DNA from: Chengkuizengella axinellae
Lineage (GTDB): Bacteria; Bacillota; Bacilli; Paenibacillales; KCTC-33759
Length of the DNA stretch: 64,000 nt
Reading direction: 5' to 3'
Assembly: GCF_030730905.1 (NCBI RefSeq)
Contig: NZ_JAVAMP010000004.1
Location: 62,001 to 126,000, forward strand
Shown: positions 1-10,237 of the stretch, one piece after another
Layout of the letters: each line of letters starts with the position of its first letter
Numbering within the stretch: the first letter of the stretch is position 1
Program-made: the position numbers and the translations under genes
Notes under the pieces: generated by a model
The model's database searches: none
What the model was told of the DNA's origin: nothing
What the model saw: the letters and a program-made list of their open reading frames with translations, nothing else

Positions 1-314
1 TTGGCTACAGTCTGTCCATTAATCACATCATAACCAATATAAATTTGCTGTGTTTTTTTAGCCGGTAATTTAATGACCTGTTGAATTGGGTATGGCGCTT
101 TAAAATGCAGCCCAGATTCCTCTACAGTATCCGTATATTTCCCGAATGTTAGAATCGCAGCATGCTCCTGCTCCTCTACGGTATAAAACATAGTAATCCC
201 CGCTAAAACAACTAGAACCAATACAAGCCCAATGACCGCTTTTCTTATTGTTCCAGGCGGCAACGGAGGCATTTGGGAATTAGACGTCTTCCCTTCCCCA
301 TTAATCACTTCCAT
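1..314 (-). CDS. hflK: HflK-like SPFH membrane protein, N-terminal part (cut by window edge)
   Basis: Reading frame on the minus strand that starts at 314 and runs out of the window, so only about 104 residues are visible. A GGGGAG ribosome binding site lies about 8 bases before the ATG. The protein starts with a short Pro-rich cytoplasmic stretch (MPPLPPG), then one membrane helix (residues about 23-42), then an SPFH/band-7 start with EEQEHAAILTFGKY and ESGLHFKAPYPI, typical of HflK. HflK is known as a membrane modulator of the FtsH protease, normally paired with HflC, which would lie outside the window. The call rests on the N-terminus only; another stomatin-like protein is possible. Confidence 0.75.
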   Translation of the reverse strand, partial: MEVINGEGKTSNSQMPPLPPGTIRKAVIGLVLVLVVLAGITMFYTVEEQEHAAILTFGKYTDTVEESGLHFKAPYPIQQVIKLPAKKTQQIYIGYDVINGQTVA

Positions 315-473
315 TTAAATATCTCCCCTCTTTTTCTTTCCCTATTATGTATGATAAATGCATTCATTCTATACGTTATTGTAACAGTCTGGTTTCAAAT
401 AACCAATAACAATTTTAATTCCATTTATTTCAGTAAGTTAGATGACCTTATTTAATTGAAAACATGCAAGTAT

Positions 474-493
474 CTCCCTCTCAAAAGAGGGAG
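474..493 (-). terminator. Hairpin after pdaA, probable weak terminator
   Basis: Perfect 8-bp stem CTCCCTCT/AGAGGGAG with a CAAA loop, 28 bases after the pdaA stop codon. There is no long T-run on either side, so termination would be weak. It separates pdaA from the hflK-like gene, which lies in the same direction. Confidence 0.45.
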
Positions 494-521
494 TATTTCA
501 GAATAAAGAACGCAACAAAAT

Positions 522-1325
522 TTACTGATAACTTTTCACATCTAATTCATCCATTCGTTTAAAAGTATATCCTTGCTTACGGGCATCATCAATAATATCA
601 CCCAAAGCTTCTGCATTGTCTTGAGACACGGAATGTAATAGAATCACCGCTCCTGGATGAAGCTGTCGCATGACATTGTCATATGCGTATTTCGATCCCT
701 TTTGTGAGTTTGTTTCCCAATCCTTATAAGCTACTGACCAAAAAACATTCGTATAACCTAGCTTGCTGCTGATTTCTAAAACTCGATCATTAAAAATCCC
801 TCTTGGGGGTCTCATATATTCCATTTGCCACTGTCCTGTCACTTTGGCTACTTCGATCTGCACCTTATCTAACTCTTCTTCAATACGATCATCAGAAATC
901 GTGGACATATCGGGATGTCCCCATGAATGGTTACCGATCAAATGCCCTTCCTTCACCATTCGTTTCAATAACTCAGGTTCCTCTTTCACATATTGTCCTG
1001 TGACAAAAAAAATGGCAGGCACCCGTTTTTCATTTAATACATCAAGAATTTGGATGGTATTTCCATTTTCATACCCATTATCAAAAGTTAAATATAATTC
1101 TTTTTTAGTCGTATCTCCGAGAAAAACAGCACCGTGTGTTTTTAACAATTCCATAAAGCCTTCTTGGCTAATGGATGCTGGTCGTCCATCTCGACTTTTC
1201 TTTAATCCAAAATGATAGGCATCATTCGTATTCGCCAACGCACTCTCAGCAATGCTTGTACCCAACACCAAACCGAATATAACACATGTATACAACAATG
1301 ACTGAATGATCTTTGTTCTCTTCAT
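522..1325 (-). CDS. pdaA: Polysaccharide deacetylase, PdaA type (delta-lactam biosynthesis)
   Basis: Predicted N-deacetylase acting on peptidoglycan muramic acid during formation of spore cortex muramic lactam, exported to the cell surface. The 267-residue protein has a signal peptide (residues 1-31). The NodB-type catalytic motifs are TFDNGYENG (80-88, metal-binding Asp and catalytic base region), NHSWGHPDM (132-140, the two metal-ligand His residues) and RPPRG (172-176). The Asn in TFDNGYENG is typical of PdaA as opposed to other deacetylases. An in-frame ATG lies 6 bases upstream, but AGGAGG sits 8 bases before the start used here and only 2 before the other. It has its own stretch upstream, after the pdh terminator. 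Family call is strong; sporulation role is from known PdaA proteins. Confidence 0.88.
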   Translation of the reverse strand: MKRTKIIQSLLYTCVIFGLVLGTSIAESALANTNDAYHFGLKKSRDGRPASISQEGFMELLKTHGAVFLGDTTKKELYLTFDNGYENGNTIQILDVLNEKRVPAIFFVTGQYVKEEPELLKRMVKEGHLIGNHSWGHPDMSTISDDRIEEELDKVQIEVAKVTGQWQMEYMRPPRGIFNDRVLEISSKLGYTNVFWSVAYKDWETNSQKGSKYAYDNVMRQLHPGAVILLHSVSQDNAEALGDIIDDARKQGYTFKRMDELDVKSYQ

Positions 1326-1440
1326 TGTCATTTCCTCCTAAGTTTGTAATCGTCCACTATAAGAAAACTTTTACATGTGTAATATTCCAAATACGGTCAT
1401 TGTTTATGCCTATTTACGATGGGTCTCATTATTAAGTTAT

Positions 1441-1480
1441 AAAAAACGTGCTAATGGCGTCGTCTACCACTAGCACGTTT
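1441..1480 (-). terminator. Rho-independent terminator of the pdh operon
   Basis: Arms AAACGTGCTA and TAGCACGTTT form a 10-bp stem, extended inside by GTGG/CCAT pairing. On the minus strand it is followed by a T-run (CGTTTTTTATAAC). It lies 35 bases after the pdhD stop. Confidence 0.85.
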
Positions 1481-1514
1481 ACAATAGAGTTAGAGTATAA
1501 TTCTTTATTTAGTA

Positions 1515-2927
1515 TTATTTTTTAATTTGATGAACTCCGTGTCCTAACGCACCTTCCGCTGCTTCCATAACGATTTCTCCAAGTGATGGATGCGCATGAA
1601 TCGTTAAAGAGATATCCTCTAAAGTAGAGCCCATTTCAACCGCTAAACCAAGCTCTGCAATTAGGTTGGAAGCCTCTTGCCCTACAATTTGCCCACCAAG
1701 AACAATACCTGTTTCTTTTTCCGCAATGATTTTTACAAATCCATCTGTAGCGTTTTTGGACATCGCACGTCCGTTTCCGCCATAATTGAATTTGTTCATT
1801 ACGATCTCAATTCCTTTTTCTTTCGCATCTCTTTCCTTCAAACCAACACTCGCCATTTCAGGATCAGAGAAAACAACTTCAGGAATCGCTTTGTAATCAA
1901 TCACACTAGGTTGACCTGCGATAACTTCTGCTGCAACCTTTCCTTCATAACTTGCTTTATGTGCCAACGCGTAACCTTCTACGATATCTCCAATGGCATA
2001 GATGTTAGGTACGCTTGTTTTACATTGATGATCAATTTCCACTAGTCCACGATCTGTCAGCTTGACACCAATATTTTCTAAACCTAATTGATCCGTGTTT
2101 GGACGTCGACCTACAGTAACAAGTACATATTCAGCTGTGACCTGTTTTTCTTCACCATTCACTTCAAAGGTTACAGTTACATCCTTGTCTGTTACGGCTG
2201 AGCTTTTTGCCATAGCATTGTTATAAACTTCTACGCCTGATTTTTTAAGATTCTTGCTGACAAAACGAGTCATTTCTTTTTCAAAACCAGGTAGGATCGT
2301 GTCTGCCCCTTCTAAAACCGTCACCTTCGTTCCGAATTTAGCATAAGTTTGGCCTAGCTCAACTCCAATATATCCGCCACCGATGACAACCATGCTTGTT
2401 GGAACTTCTTGCAACGTTAATGCTTCTGTTGAAGAAATGATACGATCTCCAAATGGGAAAGTTTTTAATTCAATCGGTCTTGTACCTGTCGCAATAATAC
2501 AAGAGTTAAACTTTAATCGTTTTCCCTCTTCATCATTGCTGACACTAGCTACATTCTCTTCAATGAAAAAGACCTCGCCACTTAGAATTTGAACGTCATT
2601 TCCTTTAAGTAGAAAACCAACTCCACCCGTTTGTTTTTGAACGATTCCGTCTTTCCAAGCTTGCACTTTTGCATAATCCACACTTACATTATCCGCTTGA
2701 ATTCCAATGTCCGCTCCATGGCTTAGTGATTCAAATTTCTCTGCTGCTGAAATTAAAGCTTTAGATGGAATACAACCACGATTCAAACATACACCGCCTA
2801 GTGCATCCTTATCTACGATCGTTACTTTTTTACCAAGCTGTGCCGCACGAATTGCCGCCACGTATCCACCTGGTCCTGCTCCTACAACTAAAACATCAAC
2901 CTCTTCCACGAAATCTCCTACTACCAT
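1515..2927 (-). CDS. pdhD: Dihydrolipoyl dehydrogenase (E3) of pyruvate dehydrogenase
   Basis: FAD-dependent E3 subunit that reoxidises the dihydrolipoyl groups of E2 with NAD+, in the cytoplasm. The 470-residue length is standard. Visible motifs are the FAD-binding GAGPGGY (16-22), the redox-active disulfide CLNRGCIPSK (Cys47 and Cys52), the NAD-binding GGGYIGVELG near 180, and the C-terminal HAHPSLGE (from 444) that supplies the catalytic His-Glu pair of the partner subunit. The start is set by a GGAGGTG site 6 bases upstream that overlaps the pdhC stop, so translation is probably coupled. It is the last gene of the operon; a strong terminator follows. It probably also serves other 2-oxoacid dehydrogenases. 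Confidence 0.96.
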   Translation of the reverse strand: MVVGDFVEEVDVLVVGAGPGGYVAAIRAAQLGKKVTIVDKDALGGVCLNRGCIPSKALISAAEKFESLSHGADIGIQADNVSVDYAKVQAWKDGIVQKQTGGVGFLLKGNDVQILSGEVFFIEENVASVSNDEEGKRLKFNSCIIATGTRPIELKTFPFGDRIISSTEALTLQEVPTSMVVIGGGYIGVELGQTYAKFGTKVTVLEGADTILPGFEKEMTRFVSKNLKKSGVEVYNNAMAKSSAVTDKDVTVTFEVNGEEKQVTAEYVLVTVGRRPNTDQLGLENIGVKLTDRGLVEIDHQCKTSVPNIYAIGDIVEGYALAHKASYEGKVAAEVIAGQPSVIDYKAIPEVVFSDPEMASVGLKERDAKEKGIEIVMNKFNYGGNGRAMSKNATDGFVKIIAEKETGIVLGGQIVGQEASNLIAELGLAVEMGSTLEDISLTIHAHPSLGEIVMEAAEGALGHGVHQIKK

Positions 2928-2930
2928 GTT

Positions 2931-4247
2931 TTACACCTCCATGACTAACAGCTGAGGATCTTCTAACAGCTGTTTAATGTAATTCATTGCAAATTGAGCT
3001 GTTGCACCATCGATAATACGGTGGTCAAAACTTAAGGATAATGCCATCATTTTTCCTACTGTAATTTCCCCATCTCTTACAACAGGTTTTTCTGTAATGC
3101 GACCCGTTCCTAAAATAGCGACTTCAGGGTGATTGATGACAGGAGTAAAGAACATTCCACCTGCTGAACCGATGTTTGTAATGCTCATTGTACTTCCTTT
3201 TAATTGATCAGGTGCAATTTTACCTTCACGAGCCCCTGTTGAAAGGTCTTTAATTTCCTTAGCGATTGTCCAAATGTTTTTCGCGTTTGCATTTTTAACC
3301 ACTGGAACCATTAAACCATTATCTGTATCAGTAGCAATTCCGATATTGTAGTATTTTTTGTATACAATTTCTTGTTTATCATCATCAATCGATGTATTTA
3401 AAACTGGATATTCACGTATAGCTGCAACTAAAGCTTTTACGATATAAGGCAAGTAAGTCACTTTGATGCCTTTCTTCTCCATTAATGGTTTCACTTGCTC
3501 TCTGTATTCCACTAGTTTTGTAACGTCTACTTCATCCATAATCGTTACATGTGGTGCAGTATATACAGATTTCACCATCGCATTAGCAATGATTTTACGA
3601 ACGCCTTTTAGTGGCACTCTTTCTTCTAATCCTTCTGTTCCTGCAGATACAGCTGCTGCACTTGCTGCTGGTGCTTCTGTTTGTCTTGGTTGTTCCGTTT
3701 CAACTAAAACTTCAATTGGTGCTGTTTCAGATTGTACTGCTGCTCCTCCACCAGAGAAGGCAAGTACATCTTCTTTTGTAATGCGACCATTTTTCCCAGT
3801 ACCTTGCACTTGGCTGATCGTTACCCCTTTATCTCTAGCAAGCTTACGAACGCTTGGTGTTGCAAGTACTTCTCGGTTATTTACAGGTGCAGGAGCACTT
3901 GCAGATGCTGCGACTGGTGTTTCGTCAACAACAACTTCAACTGTTTTCCGCTCAGTTTCTGCAGGAGCTTCAGCTGCTGGTTCTTCTGCTCCGCCCTCTA
4001 CTTCACCTTCTACTTCAATCGCAGCCAAAATATCACCTACTACAGCTACTGTTCCTTCTTCTACTTTCAATTCTGCTACTTTCCCGGTCACAGGGGAAGG
4101 TACTTCAACGACAGCTTTATCGTTTTGAACCTCCATTAGAATATCGTCTTCATTGATTGTATCTCCTGGAGCTACATTCCACTTTACGATTTCTCCCTCA
4201 TGTAGACCTTCACCTAGCTCAGGCATTTTATATTGAAAAAGTCCCAA
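2931..4247 (-). CDS. pdhC: Dihydrolipoyl acetyltransferase (E2) of pyruvate dehydrogenase
   Basis: Core E2 subunit that transfers the acetyl group to CoA. Order of domains in 438 residues: one lipoyl domain (1-77, lipoyl Lys44 in QNDKAVVEV), Ala/Pro/Glu-rich linker, peripheral-subunit-binding domain (about 128-163), second linker, and the catalytic acetyltransferase domain with [10 protein letters not shown] (catalytic His409, Asp413). The start is a TTG at 4247: AAGGAGG lies 8 bases before it, and the resulting N-terminus ([14 protein letters not shown]) matches E2 proteins; the longer in-frame ATG seven codons upstream lies before this ribosome binding site. Single lipoyl domain as usual for Bacillales. 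It is preceded by an intercistronic hairpin after pdhB. Confidence 0.95.
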   Translation of the reverse strand: MGLFQYKMPELGEGLHEGEIVKWNVAPGDTINEDDILMEVQNDKAVVEVPSPVTGKVAELKVEEGTVAVVGDILAAIEVEGEVEGGAEEPAAEAPAETERKTVEVVVDETPVAASASAPAPVNNREVLATPSVRKLARDKGVTISQVQGTGKNGRITKEDVLAFSGGGAAVQSETAPIEVLVETEQPRQTEAPAASAAAVSAGTEGLEERVPLKGVRKIIANAMVKSVYTAPHVTIMDEVDVTKLVEYREQVKPLMEKKGIKVTYLPYIVKALVAAIREYPVLNTSIDDDKQEIVYKKYYNIGIATDTDNGLMVPVVKNANAKNIWTIAKEIKDLSTGAREGKIAPDQLKGSTMSITNIGSAGGMFFTPVINHPEVAILGTGRITEKPVVRDGEITVGKMMALSLSFDHRIIDGATAQFAMNYIKQLLEDPQLLVMEV

Positions 4248-4291
4248 CTTAAGAACCTCCTTTAGCATTTTAAAAACAATATATAATTGGA

Positions 4292-4319
4292 TGTGATTGC
4301 TTTCAAAAAAGCAATCACA
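4292..4319. other. Intercistronic hairpin between pdhB and pdhC
   Basis: Perfect 12-bp inverted repeat TGTGATTGCTTT / AAAGCAATCACA with a 4-base loop, in the 87-base gap between pdhB and pdhC. In the direction of transcription it is not followed by a T-run (TCCAATTATATATTG follows), so it looks more like an mRNA-stability or processing element, or a partial attenuator, than a full terminator. It would allow different E1 and E2/E3 levels. Confidence 0.6.
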
Positions 4320-4334
4320 ATTTTATCTTCATAT

Positions 4335-5312
4335 TTAGAAATTGATAACTTGATTTACACCAGCAATGACTTTTTTCTCGTTAGGCAGCCATTCTTTTTC
4401 GATTTGTCCAAAAGCTACAACCGTATCTGGCGCTGCTACTCTAATGACTGGCGCTTCTAAGTGCAATATTGCTTTTTCGTTGATTTGAGCCATTATTTCC
4501 GCTGCTGCACCTGAAGTTTTTTGTGCTTCTTGAACTACAATCGCTCTGTTTGTTTTCTTCACAGACTCCACAATCGTTTCTATATCTAAAGGCATCAATG
4601 TACGTAGATCAATCACTTCCGCTTGAACGCCTTGTTTTTCTAATTCTTCTGCTGCTTTAAGTGAAGTATGAACCATTGCACCGTAAGTAATGATGGTTAC
4701 ATCACTACCTTCACGAACCACATTTGCTTTCCCAATCGGTACTGTGTATTCTCCTTCAGGTACTTCCCCTCTGAATGAACGGTACAATTTCAAATGCTCC
4801 ATAAAGAAAACAGGGTCGTTATCGCGAATGGCAGAGATTAATAATCCTTTTGCATCGTATGGGTTGGATGGGACTACAACTTTGATTCCAGGTGTTTGCA
4901 TCATTAGACCTTCTAAGCTGTCTGTATGAAGCTCTGGTGCATGTACACCGCCACCAAATGGTGTTCTAAATGTAATTGGGCTGTTGTATTTTCCACCTGA
5001 ACGGTAACGCATACGAGATGCTTGCGCAGCAATGGAATCCATGACTTCAAATATAAAACCTATAAATTGAATCTCAGCAATCGGACGGAAACCTTGTATA
5101 CCTAATCCTAATGCTAATCCACCAATTCCTGATTCTGCTAAAGGTGTATCAAAGACTCTATCTTCTCCGAATTGCTTCTGCAGACCCTCTGTCGCACGGA
5201 ATACACCACCGACATGCCCTACATCCTCACCAAACAACAGTACATTTTCGTCTCTTTCCAATTCAACTCTCATTGCATCTTTAATTGCTTCAATCATTGT
5301 CATTTGTGCCAT
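4335..5312 (-). CDS. pdhB: Pyruvate dehydrogenase E1 component, beta subunit
   Basis: Beta subunit of the thiamine-diphosphate-dependent E1 that decarboxylates pyruvate (325 residues, the family's usual length). It starts with the typical [21 protein letters not shown] segment region and [16 protein letters not shown], then carries [17 protein letters not shown] and [18 protein letters not shown], all conserved in E1-beta. GAGGGG lies 9 bases upstream of the ATG and overlaps the pdhA stop, 3 bases away, so the two E1 subunits are made in a coupled fashion. Assembles with PdhA as an alpha2-beta2 tetramer on the E2 core. Confidence 0.95.
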   Translation of the reverse strand: MAQMTMIEAIKDAMRVELERDENVLLFGEDVGHVGGVFRATEGLQKQFGEDRVFDTPLAESGIGGLALGLGIQGFRPIAEIQFIGFIFEVMDSIAAQASRMRYRSGGKYNSPITFRTPFGGGVHAPELHTDSLEGLMMQTPGIKVVVPSNPYDAKGLLISAIRDNDPVFFMEHLKLYRSFRGEVPEGEYTVPIGKANVVREGSDVTIITYGAMVHTSLKAAEELEKQGVQAEVIDLRTLMPLDIETIVESVKKTNRAIVVQEAQKTSGAAAEIMAQINEKAILHLEAPVIRVAAPDTVVAFGQIEKEWLPNEKKVIAGVNQVINF

Positions 5313-5315
5313 AAC

Positions 5316-6955
<1,640 letters not shown>

Positions 6956-7687
6956 ATGAGCGATTCCCGATATTACAAAAGAACAATTATGAAGGAACAG
7001 ATGAATTCCAAAATACTAAATGATACAAGAAATTTAAGAGTATATTTACCTCCAGGATATAACGAATTAAGTTCTTATCCTGTGATATATTGCCAGGATG
7101 GAGAACAATTTTTCAATTTTGGAAGAGTTGCTACACACGCAACTCGACTTATTTTAGATGAGGACCTAGAGCCTGTTATCATTGTTGGAATAGATGTGAA
7201 ACTGGCCAATCGAACAGCGGAATATGCTCCAGATGGTGACCGTTTTCAATTGTACAAGCAGTTTTTCATTGATGAGCTCCTTCCATTTGTGGAAGAAAAA
7301 TATCCCGTGAGAAAAGATGTAGACAATCGAATTGTTGCAGGGGATTCTTTAGGAGGAACGGTATCCTTGCACTTAGCTCTAGATCATCCTGAACTTTTTC
7401 GAAAGGTGATTTCGTTATCCGGAGCATTTTTGGATCGTACACAAGCTCGAGTAGAATTAGAAGATGATTTATCTTGGTTAGACCTCTATATGTTAATTGG
7501 CTTACAAGAAGACAAAGTAAAAACAGACCGAGGCACATATGACTTTCTTGAAGCCAATCGAGTAACAAAAGAGATTTTATTAGAGAAAAAAACAAAACTG
7601 GAATACGTAGAAAAAGATGGAGAGCATTTATGGGGTTTTTGGCAGAATGAGTTAGATGAGATTTTGGCATATTTTTTGAAGGGGTGA
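6956..7687 (+). CDS. Alpha/beta hydrolase, esterase-D/enterochelin-esterase-like
   Basis: Cytoplasmic serine hydrolase of 243 residues (no signal peptide). The nucleophile elbow GDSLGG with the catalytic Ser lies at about residue 130, after VDNRIVAG; the C-terminal GEHLWGFW supplies the likely catalytic His. The N-terminal LRVYLPPGYNE and YPVIYCQDGEQFF are typical of the esterase D (DUF/PF00756) family, which includes BesA/YuiI-like siderophore esterases and YbbA. The substrate cannot be told from the sequence; no siderophore genes are next to it. The ATG used has GGAAGG 9 bases upstream; in-frame TTG and ATG codons at 6947 and 6950 are too close to that site. Confidence 0.8.
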   Translation: MSDSRYYKRTIMKEQMNSKILNDTRNLRVYLPPGYNELSSYPVIYCQDGEQFFNFGRVATHATRLILDEDLEPVIIVGIDVKLANRTAEYAPDGDRFQLYKQFFIDELLPFVEEKYPVRKDVDNRIVAGDSLGGTVSLHLALDHPELFRKVISLSGAFLDRTQARVELEDDLSWLDLYMLIGLQEDKVKTDRGTYDFLEANRVTKEILLEKKTKLEYVEKDGEHLWGFWQNELDEILAYFLKG

Positions 7688-7739
7688 AACGTTCGAAGAA
7701 GAAATACGTAAAAGTAAATAAAAATAAACACATATTCTT

Positions 7740-7958
7740 ATGTGTAAAGGAATGAATGACGTTTATATGATTAATCCAATTATTCTGGTAATCGGCACCA
7801 TTGCCGTCATTTTATTTTGTTTTTTGAGTGCTGTATTATGGTATTCTTATAGCGAAAAATTTTCTTTGTCTGATCATTTAATATATTATGTAATAGGTTT
7901 TATAATTGCGATTTTCTATGTAATATTCTCTTCCTTAAATTCAGGCGATTCGTTTTGA
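7740..7958 (+). CDS. Small two-helix membrane protein, unrecognised
   Basis: Frame of 72 codons with two hydrophobic stretches (IILVIGTIAVILFCFLSAVL and the segment LIYYVIGFIIAIFYVIFSSL), separated by a polar loop WYSYSEKFSLSDH. It lies 52 bases after the esterase gene in the same direction. No good ribosome binding site precedes the ATG at 7740; in-frame ATGs at 7752 and 7767 are alternatives, none with ideal spacing. I do not recognise the family. The clear amphipathic/hydrophobic pattern makes a real small protein likely, but not certain. Confidence 0.45.
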   Translation: MCKGMNDVYMINPIILVIGTIAVILFCFLSAVLWYSYSEKFSLSDHLIYYVIGFIIAIFYVIFSSLNSGDSF

Positions 7959-8037
7959 TGTGTTGGAATTGTTGAAAATGTTCACCAGATATGATGATAT
8001 AAGGTAAAATCGTAAAGCCAATTATGACTTTAAAAAT

Positions 8038-8070
8038 AGGGGGCAATAGGTCTTATCTTTATTGACCCCT
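8038..8070 (-). terminator. Probable terminator of lipL
   Basis: Arms AGGGGTCAATA and TATTGCCCCCT (minus strand) pair with one mismatch and are followed by ATTTTTA. It lies 74 bases after the lipL stop, between convergent genes, and may act in both directions. Confidence 0.6.
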
Positions 8071-8143
8071 CAAAATCCAACGAATTTCATCTCTTGCTAT
8101 ATACTACTACATGTTCAAGTGTTAACCCTCAAGCTCATTCAGC

Positions 8144-8986
8144 TCATTCTTTATATCTGGACTCAATCCGATTCATCATCTCTTTAATTTCACTGTTCAT
8201 TTCGATTCCACTATGTTCAAAAATGTTTGCCTCGGATGAGATATATTTTTTCAAATGATTAACAAAATCTTGGACTGATGTTAATTTGGTTAATTCAGAT
8301 AAACTAGCAGTACTAGTTGGTACAACCTGAGGATATTCTAATTGTTTAACTTGGTTAAACGCTCTTTTTGATTCTTCAATTTGAATATCACCAGAAGCTA
8401 TATTATAAAAATCACGCACTAATGCCGCCCGGTCAGAACCGCTTCCTTCTATAACTACAAATGCATGAACGATAAATGATTTTGTTTGTCGTCTTTGTGC
8501 AATTCCACAAAACTTGAATCCATCAATACTTAAATCATAATCTCCCGGGCAGTAAGATCCTACTACTTCTCCCTTATTTATATGTTGAGAAAAGTCACGC
8601 ATTGTATTTTTCATACACTGATACATAATTTCAAAATCATGATGAATGTTAATTTCACCCACTGGTTTGGGTAAGATAATAGAAATATTCAAAACCCCAG
8701 CATCTAATGGAACTGCTGCTCCACCAGAATGACGTACCATCACATCATACCCTTGCTGTTTCAACCAATCTACAGCTTGTTTAGAATAAGGCAGCTTCCA
8801 ATCTCTCATCCCTAATACAAAACCTTTATGATGTCTCCATACATGAATCATTGGAGTTTGGCCGAGCCCAACTTTTTTGCAAGCCATTTCGTCATAGGCA
8901 AAAGGATAGATGATATGATCTCTAAGTATGTTTTCTGAATTATTGACTAGCAATAAATTCCCCGGCCATTGAAATACAGTGTTCAT
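8144..8986 (-). CDS. lipL: Octanoyl-[GcvH]:protein N-octanoyltransferase (lipoate pathway)
   Basis: Amidotransferase that moves octanoyl or lipoyl groups from GcvH to the E2 subunits of 2-oxoacid dehydrogenases, in the cytoplasm. The 280-residue protein has the biotin/lipoate ligase-like fold motifs VRHSGGAAVPLDAGVLN (84-100) and GSYCPGDYDLSIDGFKFCG (143-161). Cys146 in SYCPGDYDLS matches the catalytic Cys of B. subtilis LipL (YwfL), and Lys158 the conserved Lys; plain lipoate ligases and LipM differ here. The start has AAGGAG 6 bases upstream; the longer frame to 9112 has no such site. Functionally linked with the pdhC lipoyl domain nearby, though not in the same operon. Confidence 0.87.
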   Translation of the reverse strand: MNTVFQWPGNLLLVNNSENILRDHIIYPFAYDEMACKKVGLGQTPMIHVWRHHKGFVLGMRDWKLPYSKQAVDWLKQQGYDVMVRHSGGAAVPLDAGVLNISIILPKPVGEINIHHDFEIMYQCMKNTMRDFSQHINKGEVVGSYCPGDYDLSIDGFKFCGIAQRRQTKSFIVHAFVVIEGSGSDRAALVRDFYNIASGDIQIEESKRAFNQVKQLEYPQVVPTSTASLSELTKLTSVQDFVNHLKKYISSEANIFEHSGIEMNSEIKEMMNRIESRYKE

Positions 8987-9171
8987 AATGATCTCCTTAA
9001 AAATAATTCTGAAAGAAAGTTTCTTTATTTTCATCTCATTATACACCAAAACAACATATACAAGTGACGAGGCATCTCCAATACGGACATCGTACAAAAG
9101 AAATACCAACATTATATAGAAACTAAAGGTATCAGATAGAACTAAAAATCAATAAATTCAACAGCCCATAT

Positions 9172-9210
9172 AAAAAAATGAGACAGAATCAATTCCTCTG
9201 CCTCATTTTT
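9172..9210 (-). terminator. Terminator of the Lys/Glu-rich protein gene
   Basis: Stem AAAAATGAGGCAGA / TCTGTCTCATTTTT (minus strand, one wobble) followed by a T-run, 22 bases after the stop codon at 9233. Confidence 0.85.
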
Positions 9211-9232
9211 AAGTATTTCTAAGTGAATTTAT

Positions 9233-10147
9233 TTATTTCAATGCTTCAACCATTTCATCTAAATGTTCTAACTTTTTACCTAATGTTTCATTAAGGTCTT
9301 CCATTAGACTTACTGTTTGTTCTAAGTATTCTTTTACTTTCTCTGCATCATGATCTTGGTTTGCTTTAATCAAGTCCTTTTTTACAGCCATTAATTCTTT
9401 GTGAATTTCCATTACTTTTTTATGCTGTCCTTTTGCTTCTTTCCAATGTTTTTTGGCTGCTTTTAATTTATCTTTGTCATGATCATTTTTTATACATAAA
9501 TCAATAAACTCATCTTTTTTTTCATTAATTTGCATGTGAAGCTCATGGCTTTGTTTTCTTAAATCATTCAGCTTATAAAGAATTTCTTTATGCTCATTCA
9601 TTATAGAAGGGGAGTTACTCCCCGCGTTTATATTACTTTCATTGTGCATGCCTTTTTTTAGCTTTTTTTCTTTTTTTATGTCTTCTTCAGGTTTTATATC
9701 TTCTTTACCTTTTTTTTCTTCTTTGACTTCCTCAGGCTTTATGTTTCCTTTACCTTTCTTTTCTTCCTTCACTTCCTCTTCAGGTTTTATGTTACCCTTG
9801 CCTTTTTTCTCTTCTTTGACCTCTTCAGGTTTTATGTTTCCTTTGCCCTTCTTCTCTCCTTTTTTCTCTTCTTTGACTTCTTCAGGCTTTATGTTTCCTT
9901 TACCTTTCTTTTCTCCTTTTTTTTCTTCTTTCATCTTTGGTTTAACTTCTTCTTTGGGTTTTACTTTTTCTTCTGGTTTAACTTCTTCTTTCGGTTTCAC
10001 CTTCTTTTCAGGTTCAACCTTTTCTGAACGATCATCATCTTTCTCAGTAGTCACCGTTTCATGATTATCTAATAATTGAGCAGAGCTCATGCTCGTCATG
10101 CCAAAAAACAGTAAAACAGCCAATAAAATAGCGCTAATTCTTTTCAT
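9233..10147 (-). CDS. Secreted Lys/Glu-rich repeat protein with helical C-terminus
   Basis: Unrecognised 304-residue protein. It has a signal peptide (MKRISAILLAVLLFFGMTSM, cleavage near SSA-Q at 22-23). Residues 40-160 are an extremely charged low-complexity region: first KPEEKVKPKEEV-type units, then five units built on IKPEEVKEEKKG with variable KGN inserts (residues about 72-156). Residues 185-304 are predicted helical with heptad-like spacing (KEILYKLNDLRKQSHELH, then KKLEHLDEMVEALK at the end), so a coiled-coil is likely. GGAG lies 8 bases before the start used; the frame itself begins seven codons earlier without a site. Probably cell-surface or spore-associated. The repeat number may vary between strains by slippage. 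Function unknown. Confidence 0.75.
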   Translation of the reverse strand: MKRISAILLAVLLFFGMTSMSSAQLLDNHETVTTEKDDDRSEKVEPEKKVKPKEEVKPEEKVKPKEEVKPKMKEEKKGEKKGKGNIKPEEVKEEKKGEKKGKGNIKPEEVKEEKKGKGNIKPEEEVKEEKKGKGNIKPEEVKEEKKGKEDIKPEEDIKKEKKLKKGMHNESNINAGSNSPSIMNEHKEILYKLNDLRKQSHELHMQINEKKDEFIDLCIKNDHDKDKLKAAKKHWKEAKGQHKKVMEIHKELMAVKKDLIKANQDHDAEKVKEYLEQTVSLMEDLNETLGKKLEHLDEMVEALK

Positions 10148-10237
10148 ATGCAATTCTCCATTCATCATAAGATTTGTTATAGTATAAGGATAGGTTGTGT
10201 TATTATCTTAAAAAAAATGTATGGATTGGAGAAATAA

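Noticed and set aside
273-455. 60-codon plus-strand frame
   Set aside because: Overlaps the hflK start on the other strand, has no ribosome binding site, and consists of a chance hydrophobic run.
9642-10064. Plus-strand frame of Phe/Ser-rich repeats
   Set aside because: Mirror of the Lys/Glu repeat gene on the minus strand.
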